A stretch of 32,589 bases of DNA, from the NCBI RefSeq assembly GCF_004337475.1, contig NZ_SJZJ01000033.1:1-32589 (forward strand), written 5' to 3'. A model generated the notes under the pieces. The model had not been told where the DNA came from. It saw only the letters and a list, made by a program, of their open reading frames with translations, and made no database searches. Positions 22,592 through 31,400 of this stretch are shown in pieces (the first letter of the stretch is position 1; each line of letters begins with the position of its first letter). Both the position numbers and the translations under genes were made by a program. The stretch comes from Nocardioides jejuensis (GTDB taxonomy: Bacteria > Actinomycetota > Actinomycetes > Propionibacteriales > Nocardioidaceae).

Positions 22592-25570
22592 ATGACTCCC
22601 GGAGACCGCCGGACCGACCGGAGCACCCTGCTCCGGCTCGGCTTCGTGCGCGTCGAGGAGGCCGCTGCTGGCATCGCCTCCCTCGGCCCGTACGCCGACG
22701 GGTTGCGCGAGGCGCTCGGCCGCAGCGCCGATCCCGACGCGGCCCTCGCGGCGTTGCTCGCGTTGGCGGAGGTGACCGACCGCGAGCGTCTCTTCGCCGC
22801 GCTGACCAGCGATGCCGGCACCTGCGACCGTCTCCTCGCCGTGCTCGGCGCGAGCAGCGCGCTCGCTGAGCACCTGCGCAGGGTGCCGCAGGACTGGGAG
22901 GAGCTGGCCGACCCTCTGCTCGCGACGACCCGACCGCCCGCATTCGCGTTGCGGGCCGAGCTCCTCGCGGCGGTGGGTGCCGACGCGACGGCTTCCGAGC
23001 CCGTCGCGACCCTGCCGGACGCCGACGCGGTGGACGCGCTGCGGCTGGGCTACCGGCGCCTGCTGCTCCGCCTGGCGGCCCGCGACCTGGCGCACAACGC
23101 GGAGGTGGAGGACGTCGCCGCGGAGCTGTCCGACCTGGCCGCCGCGACCCTCGAGGCAGCCCTGGCCATCGCCCGGACGCGCGTGGGCGACGCCGCGCAG
23201 GACGTCCGGCTGGCGATCATCGCCATGGGCAAGTGCGGTGGTCGCGAGCTCAACTACGTCAGCGACGTCGACGTCGTCTTCGTCCACGAGCCCTGCGACG
23301 GCGCTGACGAGGCCGTGGCCGGTCGGACGGCGCAGGCCCTGGCCAGCCACGTCATCCGCATCTGCTCCGAGCAGACGGCCGCCGGCACGATCTGGCCGGT
23401 GGACGCCAACCTGCGACCCGAGGGGTCGCAAGGTCCGCTGAGCCGCACCCTGGCCAGCCACCGCGCGTACTACGAGCGCTGGGCGAAGACGTGGGAGTTC
23501 CAGGCGCTGCTCAAGGCCCGCCCCGTGGCGGGAGACCGGGCGCTGGGTGCGGCGTACCGGGAGATGGCCGAGCCGTTCATCTGGCAGGCGGTGGCGCGCC
23601 CGTGGTTCGTCGAGGACGTGCAGGCCATGCGTCGTCGCGTCGTCGCGCACCTGCCAGCGCAGGAGGCCGAGCGACAGCTGAAGCTCGGCTCCGGTGGCCT
23701 GCGCGACGTCGAGTTCGCGGTGCAGCTGCTCCAGCTCGTGCACGGCCGCGCCGACCCGTCGATCCGCGATCGGGGCACGCTGCCCGCGCTGGAGGAGCTG
23801 ACCCGATCAGGGTACGTCGGACGGGAGGACGGACGGGCGCTGCAGGACTCCTGGCGCTTCCTGCGCCGGCTCGAGCACCGGATCCAGCTGCATCGGCTGC
23901 GGCGTACCCACGTGGTGCCCGACGATCCCGACGCGCTGCGCCGGATCGGTCGGTCGCTCGACCTCGGTCGTGACGCTGCCGCCGAGCTCGAACGCCAGTG
24001 GCGCGCACACCGTCGCGAGGTGCGCCGGCTGCACGAGAAGCTCTTCTACCGCCCGCTCCTCGGTGCTGCGTCGCGGCTGCCCGGCGAGGGTGCCGTGCTC
24101 AGCGCGGACGCCGCGCGTGCGCGCCTGGCGGCCCTCGGCTACGACGACCCGGCCGCTGCCTTGCGCCACCTCGAGGCGCTGACCTCGGGGCTGAGCCGTG
24201 CCGCGGCGATCCAGCGGACGCTGCTGCCGGTGATGCTCCAGTGGTTTGCCGACGCGCCGGATCCTGATGCGGGGCTGCTGGGCTTCCGCCGGATCAGCGA
24301 AGCGCTCGGCACCACGACCTGGTACCTCCGGTTGCTCCGTGACGAAGGCGAGGTCGCCGAGCGGATGGCGCGCGTTCTCGCGACCTCGCGCTACGCGACC
24401 GATCTGCTCCACCGCGAGCCCCAGGGGGTCCGGGTGCTCGCCGAGGACCTGCATCCGCTGGGTGGTGCGGCCACCCTCGCCGAGATGCGCAGCGTCGCCC
24501 GTCGCCAGCCCGAGGCCGCCGGCGGTGTCCGCGCGATCCGGGCCGTACGCCGACGGGAGCTGCTGCGGATCGCCGCCGGCAGCCTGGTCAGCGACGCCGA
24601 CGTGGCCGAGGTCGGCGCGGGCCTGTCGAGCCTCACCGATGCGACGCTCGAGGCCTCGCTGGAGGTCGTCATGGCCGACCTCTGTCGCCGCCGGGGGCTG
24701 GCCGAGCCGCCCACGCGGATCGCCATCGTCGCCATGGGTCGCTACGGCGGCGCCGAGCTCTCCTTCGGCTCCGATGCCGATGTGATGTTCGTGCACGAGC
24801 CACTGCCGGGAGCGGACGCGTCGCGTGCCGCGGCGTACGCGCAGGGGGTGGCGCTCGAGCTGCGCCGGCTGCTCGGGCTCCCTGGCTCGGACCCGGCGCT
24901 CGATCTCGACGCCGACCTGCGGCCCGAGGGACGACAGGGCCCGCTGGTGCGCACCCTCGATTCGTACGCCGCGTACTACGCGTCGTGGTCGGAGACCTGG
25001 GAGGCGCAGGCGCTCCTGCGTGCTGACGCGGTGGTCGGTGACGAGGACCTGCGGCTGCGGTTCACGGCGTTGATCGACCCCCTCCGCTTCCCCGCAGACG
25101 GGCTCGACGACGACGCCGTCTTCGAGGTACGCCGCCTGAAGGCGCGCGTCGATGCAGAGCGGCTGCCGCGGGGTGCGGACCCCCACACCCATCTCAAGCT
25201 CGGGCGCGGGGGACTGGCCGACATCGAGTGGACCGTGCAGCTCCTCCAGATGCAGCACGCCGGCCGCCACCCTGAGCTGCGTACGCCGCGGACGCTCGTC
25301 GCGCTGCAGGCGGCGGCTTCGCTCGGGCTGCTCAGCGCCGACGATGCGCAGGACCTGGTACTGGCGTGGCGCCTGGTCAGCCGGGTCCGCGACGCGGTCA
25401 CCCTGGTCCGGGGCCGCCCCGGTGACGCGGTACCGAGCGACGCCCGCGAGCGGGCGGCGGTGGCAGCGGTCCTCGGCTACGCGCCGGGGGAGGCGACCGA
25501 GATGCTCAACGACTACCTGCGGGCCACCCGGCGGGCCCGGGCCGTCGTCGACCGGGTGTTCTGGGGCTGA
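22592..25570 (+). CDS. glnE: Bifunctional glutamine synthetase adenylyltransferase/deadenylase
   Basis: A 992-residue protein that adds and removes AMP on glutamine synthetase according to nitrogen status. It has two nucleotidyltransferase domains: one around IIAMGKCGGRELNYVSDVDVVFVHEP (deadenylation half) and one around IVAMGRYGGAELSFGSDADVMFVHEP (adenylation half), each with the catalytic D-x-D. Each is followed by the matching helical GlnD-UR-type region (LKLGSGGLRDVEFAVQLLQLVHG and LKLGRGGLADIEWTVQLLQMQHA). The start ATG 22592 has GGAG 4 nt upstream. It is downstream of glnA2 on the same strand. Its usual target, GlnA1, is not in this window. Confidence 0.96.
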   Translation: MTPGDRRTDRSTLLRLGFVRVEEAAAGIASLGPYADGLREALGRSADPDAALAALLALAEVTDRERLFAALTSDAGTCDRLLAVLGASSALAEHLRRVPQDWEELADPLLATTRPPAFALRAELLAAVGADATASEPVATLPDADAVDALRLGYRRLLLRLAARDLAHNAEVEDVAAELSDLAAATLEAALAIARTRVGDAAQDVRLAIIAMGKCGGRELNYVSDVDVVFVHEPCDGADEAVAGRTAQALASHVIRICSEQTAAGTIWPVDANLRPEGSQGPLSRTLASHRAYYERWAKTWEFQALLKARPVAGDRALGAAYREMAEPFIWQAVARPWFVEDVQAMRRRVVAHLPAQEAERQLKLGSGGLRDVEFAVQLLQLVHGRADPSIRDRGTLPALEELTRSGYVGREDGRALQDSWRFLRRLEHRIQLHRLRRTHVVPDDPDALRRIGRSLDLGRDAAAELERQWRAHRREVRRLHEKLFYRPLLGAASRLPGEGAVLSADAARARLAALGYDDPAAALRHLEALTSGLSRAAAIQRTLLPVMLQWFADAPDPDAGLLGFRRISEALGTTTWYLRLLRDEGEVAERMARVLATSRYATDLLHREPQGVRVLAEDLHPLGGAATLAEMRSVARRQPEAAGGVRAIRAVRRRELLRIAAGSLVSDADVAEVGAGLSSLTDATLEASLEVVMADLCRRRGLAEPPTRIAIVAMGRYGGAELSFGSDADVMFVHEPLPGADASRAAAYAQGVALELRRLLGLPGSDPALDLDADLRPEGRQGPLVRTLDSYAAYYASWSETWEAQALLRADAVVGDEDLRLRFTALIDPLRFPADGLDDDAVFEVRRLKARVDAERLPRGADPHTHLKLGRGGLADIEWTVQLLQMQHAGRHPELRTPRTLVALQAAASLGLLSADDAQDLVLAWRLVSRVRDAVTLVRGRPGDAVPSDARERAAVAAVLGYAPGEATEMLNDYLRATRRARAVVDRVFWG

Positions 25571-25616
25571 CACCTGCATTTCACCCCGGTGACCTCCTCC
25601 TGCCACCGGGCACGCC

Positions 25617-25622
25617 TACGGT
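25617..25622 (+). promoter_or_regulatory. Candidate -10 box for the mini zinc-ribbon gene
   Basis: TACGGT (TANNNT) lies 6 nt before GTG 25629. The preceding CCCGGTG/CACCGGG inverted repeat (about 25584-25610) could end glnE transcription. Confidence 0.5.
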
Positions 25623-25628
25623 CGGAAC

Positions 25629-25811
25629 GTGAGCACCGTGGAGTCCGCTGCCACCACCGTCCCGGCCCAGCCGGACCGTCGTCCCGCCCGCAAGGCGGCC
25701 ACCCTCGACACGCGCCGCCCGGCTGCCGACGAGAAGCAGCGCGTCGGCGAGATCTGCCCGACCTGCTTCATGGCGAAATCCCTCGCGGGCACCTGCGACA
25801 CCTGCGACTGA
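25629..25811 (+). CDS. Mini zinc-ribbon protein, 60 aa
   Basis: A 60-residue protein. The first 38 residues are a polar, basic, probably disordered stretch (AQPDRRPARKAATLDTRRPAADEKQ). The last 20 hold ICPTCFMAKSLAGTCDTCD: two CxxC pairs spaced like a minimal zinc ribbon. The family is not named, but I recall similar short proteins after glnE in actinobacteria. The start is GTG 25629 with a TANNNT box 6 nt upstream and no ribosome binding site. A nucleic-acid or protein contact role is possible but unproven. Confidence 0.72.
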   Translation: MSTVESAATTVPAQPDRRPARKAATLDTRRPAADEKQRVGEICPTCFMAKSLAGTCDTCD

Positions 25812-25880
25812 CCCCTGTAACGCGCAACTGGTCTGCGGTACGGTGCCGCTGGCACCTGGCTCGGCGGGTAGTTCTGCCCA

Positions 25881-25909
25881 TCGACGCATCGCGGGCTGCC
25901 ACCTAGTTT
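25881..25909 (+). promoter_or_regulatory. Candidate promoter of the WXG100-like operon
   Basis: TCGACG (25881-25886), a 17-nt spacer and TAGTTT (25904-25909) predict a start near 25916. The 40-nt leader holds a hairpin, ACCGGC (25920-25925) with GCCGGT (25931-25936), directly before the ribosome binding site GAGGAAGG (25943-25950). Confidence 0.45.
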
Positions 25910-25958
25910 TCGGGGGAAGACCGGCTCGGGGCCGGTTCTGGCGAGGAAGGCGGCGGCG

Positions 25959-27608
25959 ATGGCGTTCGTGGGCATGGACCCGGAGCGGATCCGGAAGGTC
26001 GCGGAGCAGCTCCGGCAGAGCAGCCACCAGCTCACCATGGTCAACGAGACCGTCCAGCGGCTGATCAACCAGGCCACGCAGGCGTGGGAGGGCCAGGACA
26101 CGCTCGACTTCTCCGACGCCTGGACCGGCCAGCACAAGCTGACGCTGCAGCAGTGCTCGGAGCAGCTCGAGCAGATGTCGACCGATGCGATCGAGCAGAT
26201 CGCCCAGCAGGAGAAGACGAGCGGCATCACCCCCGGTGGACCGGGCAGCGCGCTCAAGCCGGGAGATGTCATTCCCGGCACGACGATCCCGATGGACGGC
26301 CTCACGCCCGACAAGCTCAACGCGATGTCTCCCGAGGACCGGGAGAAGACGCTCGAGGCGATGACGCCGGCGCAGCGCGCTGCGTACCTCGCGTCCCTCA
26401 CCCCGGAGCAGGCGGCCGGTCTCCTCAACGGCATGAGTCCCGAGCAGAGCGCGGGCGTTCTCGCGATGATGACGCCGGCGGCTCGCGTGGCTGCGCTCAG
26501 TGCGATGCCGACCGAGGACCGGCGCAAGGCGCTCGAGGAGATGCCGGAGGCCATGCGCGACGAGGTCTACGGCGCGATGGATCGCGAGGTGCTCGCGCAG
26601 ACCATCGGTCACGACGTCACGCTCGCGAAGACCGAGTCCACGTTGAGCGTCGAGGCGGAAGCGGTCGGCTTCAAGATCGAAGCCATGGGTCAGGGCGAGA
26701 TGGTCGTCAACGCCGACGGGTCGAGCACGGTGAAGCTCCACGGCGAGTTCGGTGGCGGCCGGACCTTCGGCTCCGACGAGAAGGGCGCGAGCGTCACGGC
26801 CGGGCTCGAGGCCGAGCGCGAGTACCAGTTCGCCAGCCCCGAAGACGCAGAGAAGTTCATCGCCGACCTGAAGCACGCCGCGACGAGCGTCAGCATCGAC
26901 AACCCCAACCCGATCGACGACGTGTGGAAGGTGCTGGACAGCGGCCACCACGTCGATCGCTTCGGTGGCTACCTGCAGGCCGAAGGCCACGCCGAGCTCG
27001 GTGAGTTCGGCGAGATCGCCGGAGGCGGTCGGATCGACGTCCTCGCAACTCCCTCCGAGGACAAGCTGGAGGCCTCGCTCAAGCTGCACTACGACGCGTC
27101 GGCCAACGCCGGCGACTTCGCCAAGTTCAGCTCCGGCGGCGAGGTGGAGGTCAAGGGCGAGCTCGAGCACGGCCAGCTGTCGAAGATCGAGCTCAAGGCC
27201 TCGACCAACGGTGCGTTCGGCGCTGAGCTTGAAGGCAAGAGCAGCAGCGGCGCTCTCCTCACGACCACGCATGAGGTGGTCCAGGGGTCGAACATCGGCC
27301 AGGGTGGCGAGGTCAAGATGACGCTGAGCGCCGACAACCCCGGCTTCAGCCAGGTCAAGGAAGCGCTGCAGAACGGCGACGTCGGCAAGGCTACGGAGCT
27401 GGCCTACAAGTACTCCGATGTGAGCTACCGCCAGACCGTCAACACGGTCCTCGCCGACGACGAGCACTCGGTGAAGCTGGGTGCCTTCGGCGTGGACGTG
27501 GCCAAGGCGGGCTACCACTTCGAGTCGAAGGCTGAGGTGTCCACCCTCATCATGGAGAAGCCCGCCGGCTCCACCCACTACTACGACATCTCGGGAGGCT
27601 CGCGATGA
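25959..27608 (+). CDS. WXG100-like protein with 12-residue repeats and a large strand-rich C-terminal region
   Basis: A 549-residue protein without a signal peptide. Residues 1-88 form two amphipathic helices separated by Trp43-Glu44-Gly45, the WXG turn of ESX/WXG100 proteins. A Gly/Pro linker (89-114) follows. From 115 to 207 runs a 12-residue repeat: after a short first unit, seven units start at 123, 135, 147, 159, 171, 183 and 195, most reading M/L-S/T-P-E-D/Q and then A-x-x-L near the end. This resembles the helical repeat of the MgtE N-terminal domain. Residues 208-549 are acidic, with alternating strand-like segments (GSSTVKLHGEFGGG, EVEVKGELEHGQLSKIELKA) and no recognised enzyme motif. 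GAGGAAGG precedes ATG 25959. It overlaps the next gene by ATGA. A type VII secreted or surface role is possible, but a canonical YxxxD/E signal after the helical hairpin is missing. Confidence 0.85.
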   Translation: MAFVGMDPERIRKVAEQLRQSSHQLTMVNETVQRLINQATQAWEGQDTLDFSDAWTGQHKLTLQQCSEQLEQMSTDAIEQIAQQEKTSGITPGGPGSALKPGDVIPGTTIPMDGLTPDKLNAMSPEDREKTLEAMTPAQRAAYLASLTPEQAAGLLNGMSPEQSAGVLAMMTPAARVAALSAMPTEDRRKALEEMPEAMRDEVYGAMDREVLAQTIGHDVTLAKTESTLSVEAEAVGFKIEAMGQGEMVVNADGSSTVKLHGEFGGGRTFGSDEKGASVTAGLEAEREYQFASPEDAEKFIADLKHAATSVSIDNPNPIDDVWKVLDSGHHVDRFGGYLQAEGHAELGEFGEIAGGGRIDVLATPSEDKLEASLKLHYDASANAGDFAKFSSGGEVEVKGELEHGQLSKIELKASTNGAFGAELEGKSSSGALLTTTHEVVQGSNIGQGGEVKMTLSADNPGFSQVKEALQNGDVGKATELAYKYSDVSYRQTVNTVLADDEHSVKLGAFGVDVAKAGYHFESKAEVSTLIMEKPAGSTHYYDISGGSR

Positions 27609-28069
27609 GCGGCTCGGTCAACCTGGCGACGACGACGTGTGGTGCCGTGCACCTAGACGCTCCCACGTCGGCTCCGTCACTGCGCCTCGGGGAGTTCGGC
27701 CACCTCTGGGAGTGGGTCGGTGACGGCGAGGTGCTGGTCGCGCTGGTCGTCACGGTGCGCAGCAACACCCGCCTCACCTCGGCCATGAGCGTCCGCAACC
27801 GGCTCACCTGGGAGCTCGATCAGATCGCTGACCAGATGGAGTCGACCGGGGCCCGGACCGAGCCGGCTGGTGATCTCGCAGACACCGACAGTGCCGGTCA
27901 CCCGGTGTCGGTGGGGCAGATCGACGGCACGCGGCGCGGCCTCGACGTCCGCGAACACGTCGTCGTCACCACGGACGGCACCGACCTCTACTCGGTCGAC
28001 CTCGTCGTCGTCGCGGGGGCTGCTGGCGACGAGGTCGCGAGCCGCATCATCAGCAGCGTCGGCATCTGA
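27605..28069 (+). CDS. Unknown protein, possibly Mog1/PsbP-like, second gene of the WXG operon
   Basis: A 154-residue protein with no signal peptide. The pattern is strand-rich, then a helix (RLTSAMSVRNRLTWELDQIADQMESTG), then strands ending EHVVVTTDGTDLYSVDLVVVAGAAGDEVASRIISSVGI. The last strand-strand-helix unit, ending in an ISS-type helix, recalls the LpqN/DcrB/PsbP-like (Mog1) fold; this is a by-eye inference. Its ATG overlaps the stop of the WXG100-like gene (ATGA), and its own stop overlaps the next ATG (TGATG), so the three proteins are translationally coupled and likely work together, perhaps as a chaperone or partner of the large protein. Confidence 0.75.
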   Translation: MSGSVNLATTTCGAVHLDAPTSAPSLRLGEFGHLWEWVGDGEVLVALVVTVRSNTRLTSAMSVRNRLTWELDQIADQMESTGARTEPAGDLADTDSAGHPVSVGQIDGTRRGLDVREHVVVTTDGTDLYSVDLVVVAGAAGDEVASRIISSVGI

Positions 28070-28464
28070 TGGCGCGCGGCGTGGCCAAGGGCTGCCTCAG
28101 CGTCTTCGTGATCGTCGGGGTCTTCTTCGGCGTGGTCGGATACCTGCTGTGGCCCACGTTCCATCCTGATCAGAAGGCGCTCACGAAGTCGGTGGAGCTG
28201 ACCGTGGTCGACCATTGGTACGGCACGGGCGCAGGCCTGCGGACCGTGCCGGACGATCACATCAAGTACCACTACACCGTGGCGGGCCACACCTACGAGG
28301 ACCAGACGCTCGCCGTCGACGGCTCGTGGTACCAGGGCAAGCGCCTCGTCGCCTGTGTGGACCCGGCGCACCCCGAGAAGTACGCGATCCTGCTGAACAA
28401 GGGTCCTGCCTGTGGAGCCAAGGACCTCAACAACTCGACGGCGACCGCCAAGCGGATCGACTGA
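28069..28464 (+). CDS. DUF3592-like membrane-anchored protein
   Basis: A 131-residue protein with one N-terminal membrane helix (CLSVFVIVGVFFGVVGYLLW). It is followed by a small strand-rich domain: SVELTVVDHWYGTGAGL, IKYHYTVAGHTYEDQTLAVDGSWYQGKRLVACVDPAHPEKYAIL. The order Y-x-V-x-G-x-x-Y, then a G-x-x-V-x-x-x-x-D-P-x-x-P ending, is that of DUF3592. Two Cys (in VACVD and GPACG) could pair outside the cell. It is the third coupled gene (TGATG overlap) after the WXG100-like protein, giving the operon a membrane-anchored member. Its stop TGA and the icmF stop on the other strand abut as TGATCA with no space. Confidence 0.8.
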   Translation: MARGVAKGCLSVFVIVGVFFGVVGYLLWPTFHPDQKALTKSVELTVVDHWYGTGAGLRTVPDDHIKYHYTVAGHTYEDQTLAVDGSWYQGKRLVACVDPAHPEKYAILLNKGPACGAKDLNNSTATAKRID

Positions 28465-31400
28465 TCACACCGTCCGGCGGTACTCACCGCCGACCTCGAA
28501 GAACGCCTCGGTGACCTGCTGGAGCGTGCAGACCCGGGCGGCGTCCATCAGGACTGCGAAGACGTTCTCGCCGGACGTGGCCGCCTCCTTGAGGCGGGCC
28601 AGGGCGGCTGCGGACTCGGACCGGTGGGCGTCGCGGAAGGCGCCGACGCGACGCAGCTGCGACTCCTTCTCCTCACTCGTCGCGCGGGCCAGCTCGACCT
28701 CGTGCTCCGGCTCGCCGGCCGGGTTGCGGAACGTGTTGACGCCGACGATCGGCAGCGACCCGTCGTGCTTGCGCTGCTCGTACAGCATCGACTCGTCCTG
28801 GATCCGGCCGCGCTGGTAGCCGGTCTCCATCGCGCCGAGCACGCCGCCCCGCTCGGAGATCCGGTCGAGCTCGGCGAGGACGGCCGCCTCGACGAGGTCG
28901 GTCAGCTCGTCGATGACGTAGGAGCCCTGCAGCGGGTTCTCGTTCATCGCCAGGCCCCACTCGCGGTTGATGACGAGCTGGATCGCCAGCGCGCGGCGTA
29001 CGGACTCGGAGGTCGGGGTCGTGACGGCCTCGTCGTACGCGTTGGTGTGGAGGCTGTTGGCGTTGTCGTAGATCGCGCAGAGCGCCTGCAGCGTGGTGCG
29101 GATGTCGTTGAACGCCATCTCCTGGGCGTGCAGGCTCCGGCCCGAGGTCTGGACGTGGTACTTCAGCTTCTGCGAGCGCTCGTTGGCGCCGTACTTCTCC
29201 TTCATCGCGACCGCCCAGATCCGGCGCGCGACGCGGCCGAGGACGGAGTACTCCGGGTCCATGCCGTTGCTGAAGAAGAACGACAGGTTCGGCGCGAAGT
29301 CGTCGATCTTCATGCCGCGCGCGAGGTACGCCTCGACGTACGTGAAGCCGTTGGCGAGGGTGAAGGCGAGCTGGGTCAGCGGGTTCGCTCCGGCCTCGGC
29401 GATGTGATATCCGGAGATGGAGACGGAGTAGAAGTTGCGCACGCCGTGCTCGATGAACCACTCCTGCACATCGGCCATGCAGCGCAGGCTGAACTCAGTG
29501 GAGAAGAGGCAGGTGTTCTGCCCCTGGTCCTCCTTGAGGATGTCGGCCTGCACGGTGCCGCGGACGGTGCGCAGGGCCTCCTCCGGGTCGCGTCCCTCGG
29601 CGACCGCCTGGTCGATGACCGTGTTGAGGAAGAACGCGAGGATCGTCGGCGCCGGTCCGTTGATCGTCATGCTCACGCTGGTCGTCGGTGAGGCCAGGTC
29701 GAAGCCGTCGTAGAGCGCCTTCATGTCGTCCAGCGTCGCCACGGAGACACCCGAGGTGCCGACCTTGCCGAAGACGTCCGGCCGCTCCTCGGGGTCGCGG
29801 CCGTAGAGCGTCACCGAGTCGAACGCCGTCGACAGCCGCGTCGCCGGCTGGCCCTCGGAGAGCATCTTGAAACGGCGGTTCGTGCGGAACGGGTCGCCCT
29901 CGCCGGCGAACATCCGGGCCGGGTCCTCGTCGTCGCGCTTGTAGGGGAAGACGCCCGCGGTGAAGGGGAAGTGCCCCGGAAGGTTCTCGCGGCGCAAGTA
30001 GCGCACCAGCTCCCGATGGTCACTGGTCTGGGGGGCGGCGACGCGCGGGATCTGGAGCCCCGACAGCGACTCGCGCGTGTGCGTGGCCGCCTCGTCGCGG
30101 ACCTCCGGCCACGTGGCGATGGCGGCTGCGATCCCGTCCGGCAGCGGGTCCAGGCTGCGGCCTGCGCGGACGGCGCGCGAACCGAGGGCCCGGACGCGCT
30201 CGATGGCCTGGTGGTCTGCGGCCAGCTCGGCGAGCTCGTCGGTGGCGGCGTGGTAGCGGCGTACGGTCTCGGTGATCTCGGCCAGGTAGCGGGTGCGGTC
30301 GGCGGGCACGACCTGGTGCAGCCCGGTCGAGTGGCGGACCGTGACGTGGGGGAGGACGCCGTCGCCGGCGGGCAGGCCGCGCTCGGCGAGCGCGTCGCGC
30401 AGGTGCTGGTAGAGCGCGGTCACGCCGTCGTCGTTGAACGTCGCCGCGCTGGTGCCGAAGACCGGCATGTCACTGGGGGACGAGCCGAAGGCCTCCCGGT
30501 TGCGGACCAGCTGGCGCCCGACGTCACGCATCGCGTCGGCCCCGCCGCGGCGTTCGAACTTGTTGATCGCGACGGTGTCGGCGAAGTCGAGCATGTCGAT
30601 CTTCTCCAGCTGCGACGCTGCGCCGAACTCCGGCGTCATCACGTAGAGCGCGTGGTCGACGAACGGCACGATGGCCGCGTCGCCCTGGCCGATGCCGGGC
30701 GTCTCGACGATGACGAGATCGAATCCGGCCGCCTTGAGCACGGTGATGACGTCGTCGAGGTGCTCGGGCACCTCATGGGCGCCGCGCGTGGCCAGCGAGC
30801 GGAAGAAGACCTCGTCGCCGGTCACCGCGTTGGCGCGGATCCGGTCGCCGAGCAGTGCACCGCCGCCACGACGGCGCGTGGGGTCGACCGCGACGATCGC
30901 GATCCGCAGCTTGTCGCCCTGGTCGGTGCGGAAGCGGCGTACCAGCTCGTCGGTGAGGCTCGACTTGCCGGAGCCGCCGGTGCCGGTGATGCCGAGGACG
31001 GGGACGGTGCGGGCCGCCGCGGCCGCGCGAAGGTGCTCGAGCATCTCCGCGGGGAGCCGGCCGGATTCCGCGCCGGTGAGGGCCCGCGCGACGGCCGGCC
31101 GGTCGCCCGTGAGCACGCCTTCGAGGGGCGCGGGGGAGAGCTCCCACAGGTCGCGGTCGCACTGCTCCACAACGGTGTTGACCATGCCGGCCAGCCCGAG
31201 GCGCTGACCGTCCTCGGGGGAGAAGATCGTGACGCCGGACCCGCGCAGTCGCGCGATCTCGGCCGGGACGATGACGCCCCCGCCGCCGCCGACGACCTGG
31301 ACGTGGCCCGCACCCGCCGCACGCAGCGACTCGACGAGGTACTCGAAGTACTCCACGTGCCCGCCCTGGTACGACGACACCGCGACGCCCTGCACGTCCT

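Noticed and set aside
21173..23743. An 856-codon open frame antisense to glnA2 and glnE
   Set aside because: Same explanation: GC-rich antisense shadow with no recognisable motif, opposite two strongly supported enzymes.
25959..27608. Polymorphic toxin reading of the WXG100-like protein
   Set aside because: No nuclease, ADP-ribosyltransferase or other toxin motif is seen in the C-terminal region, and the downstream proteins do not resemble a known immunity protein; left as unknown.
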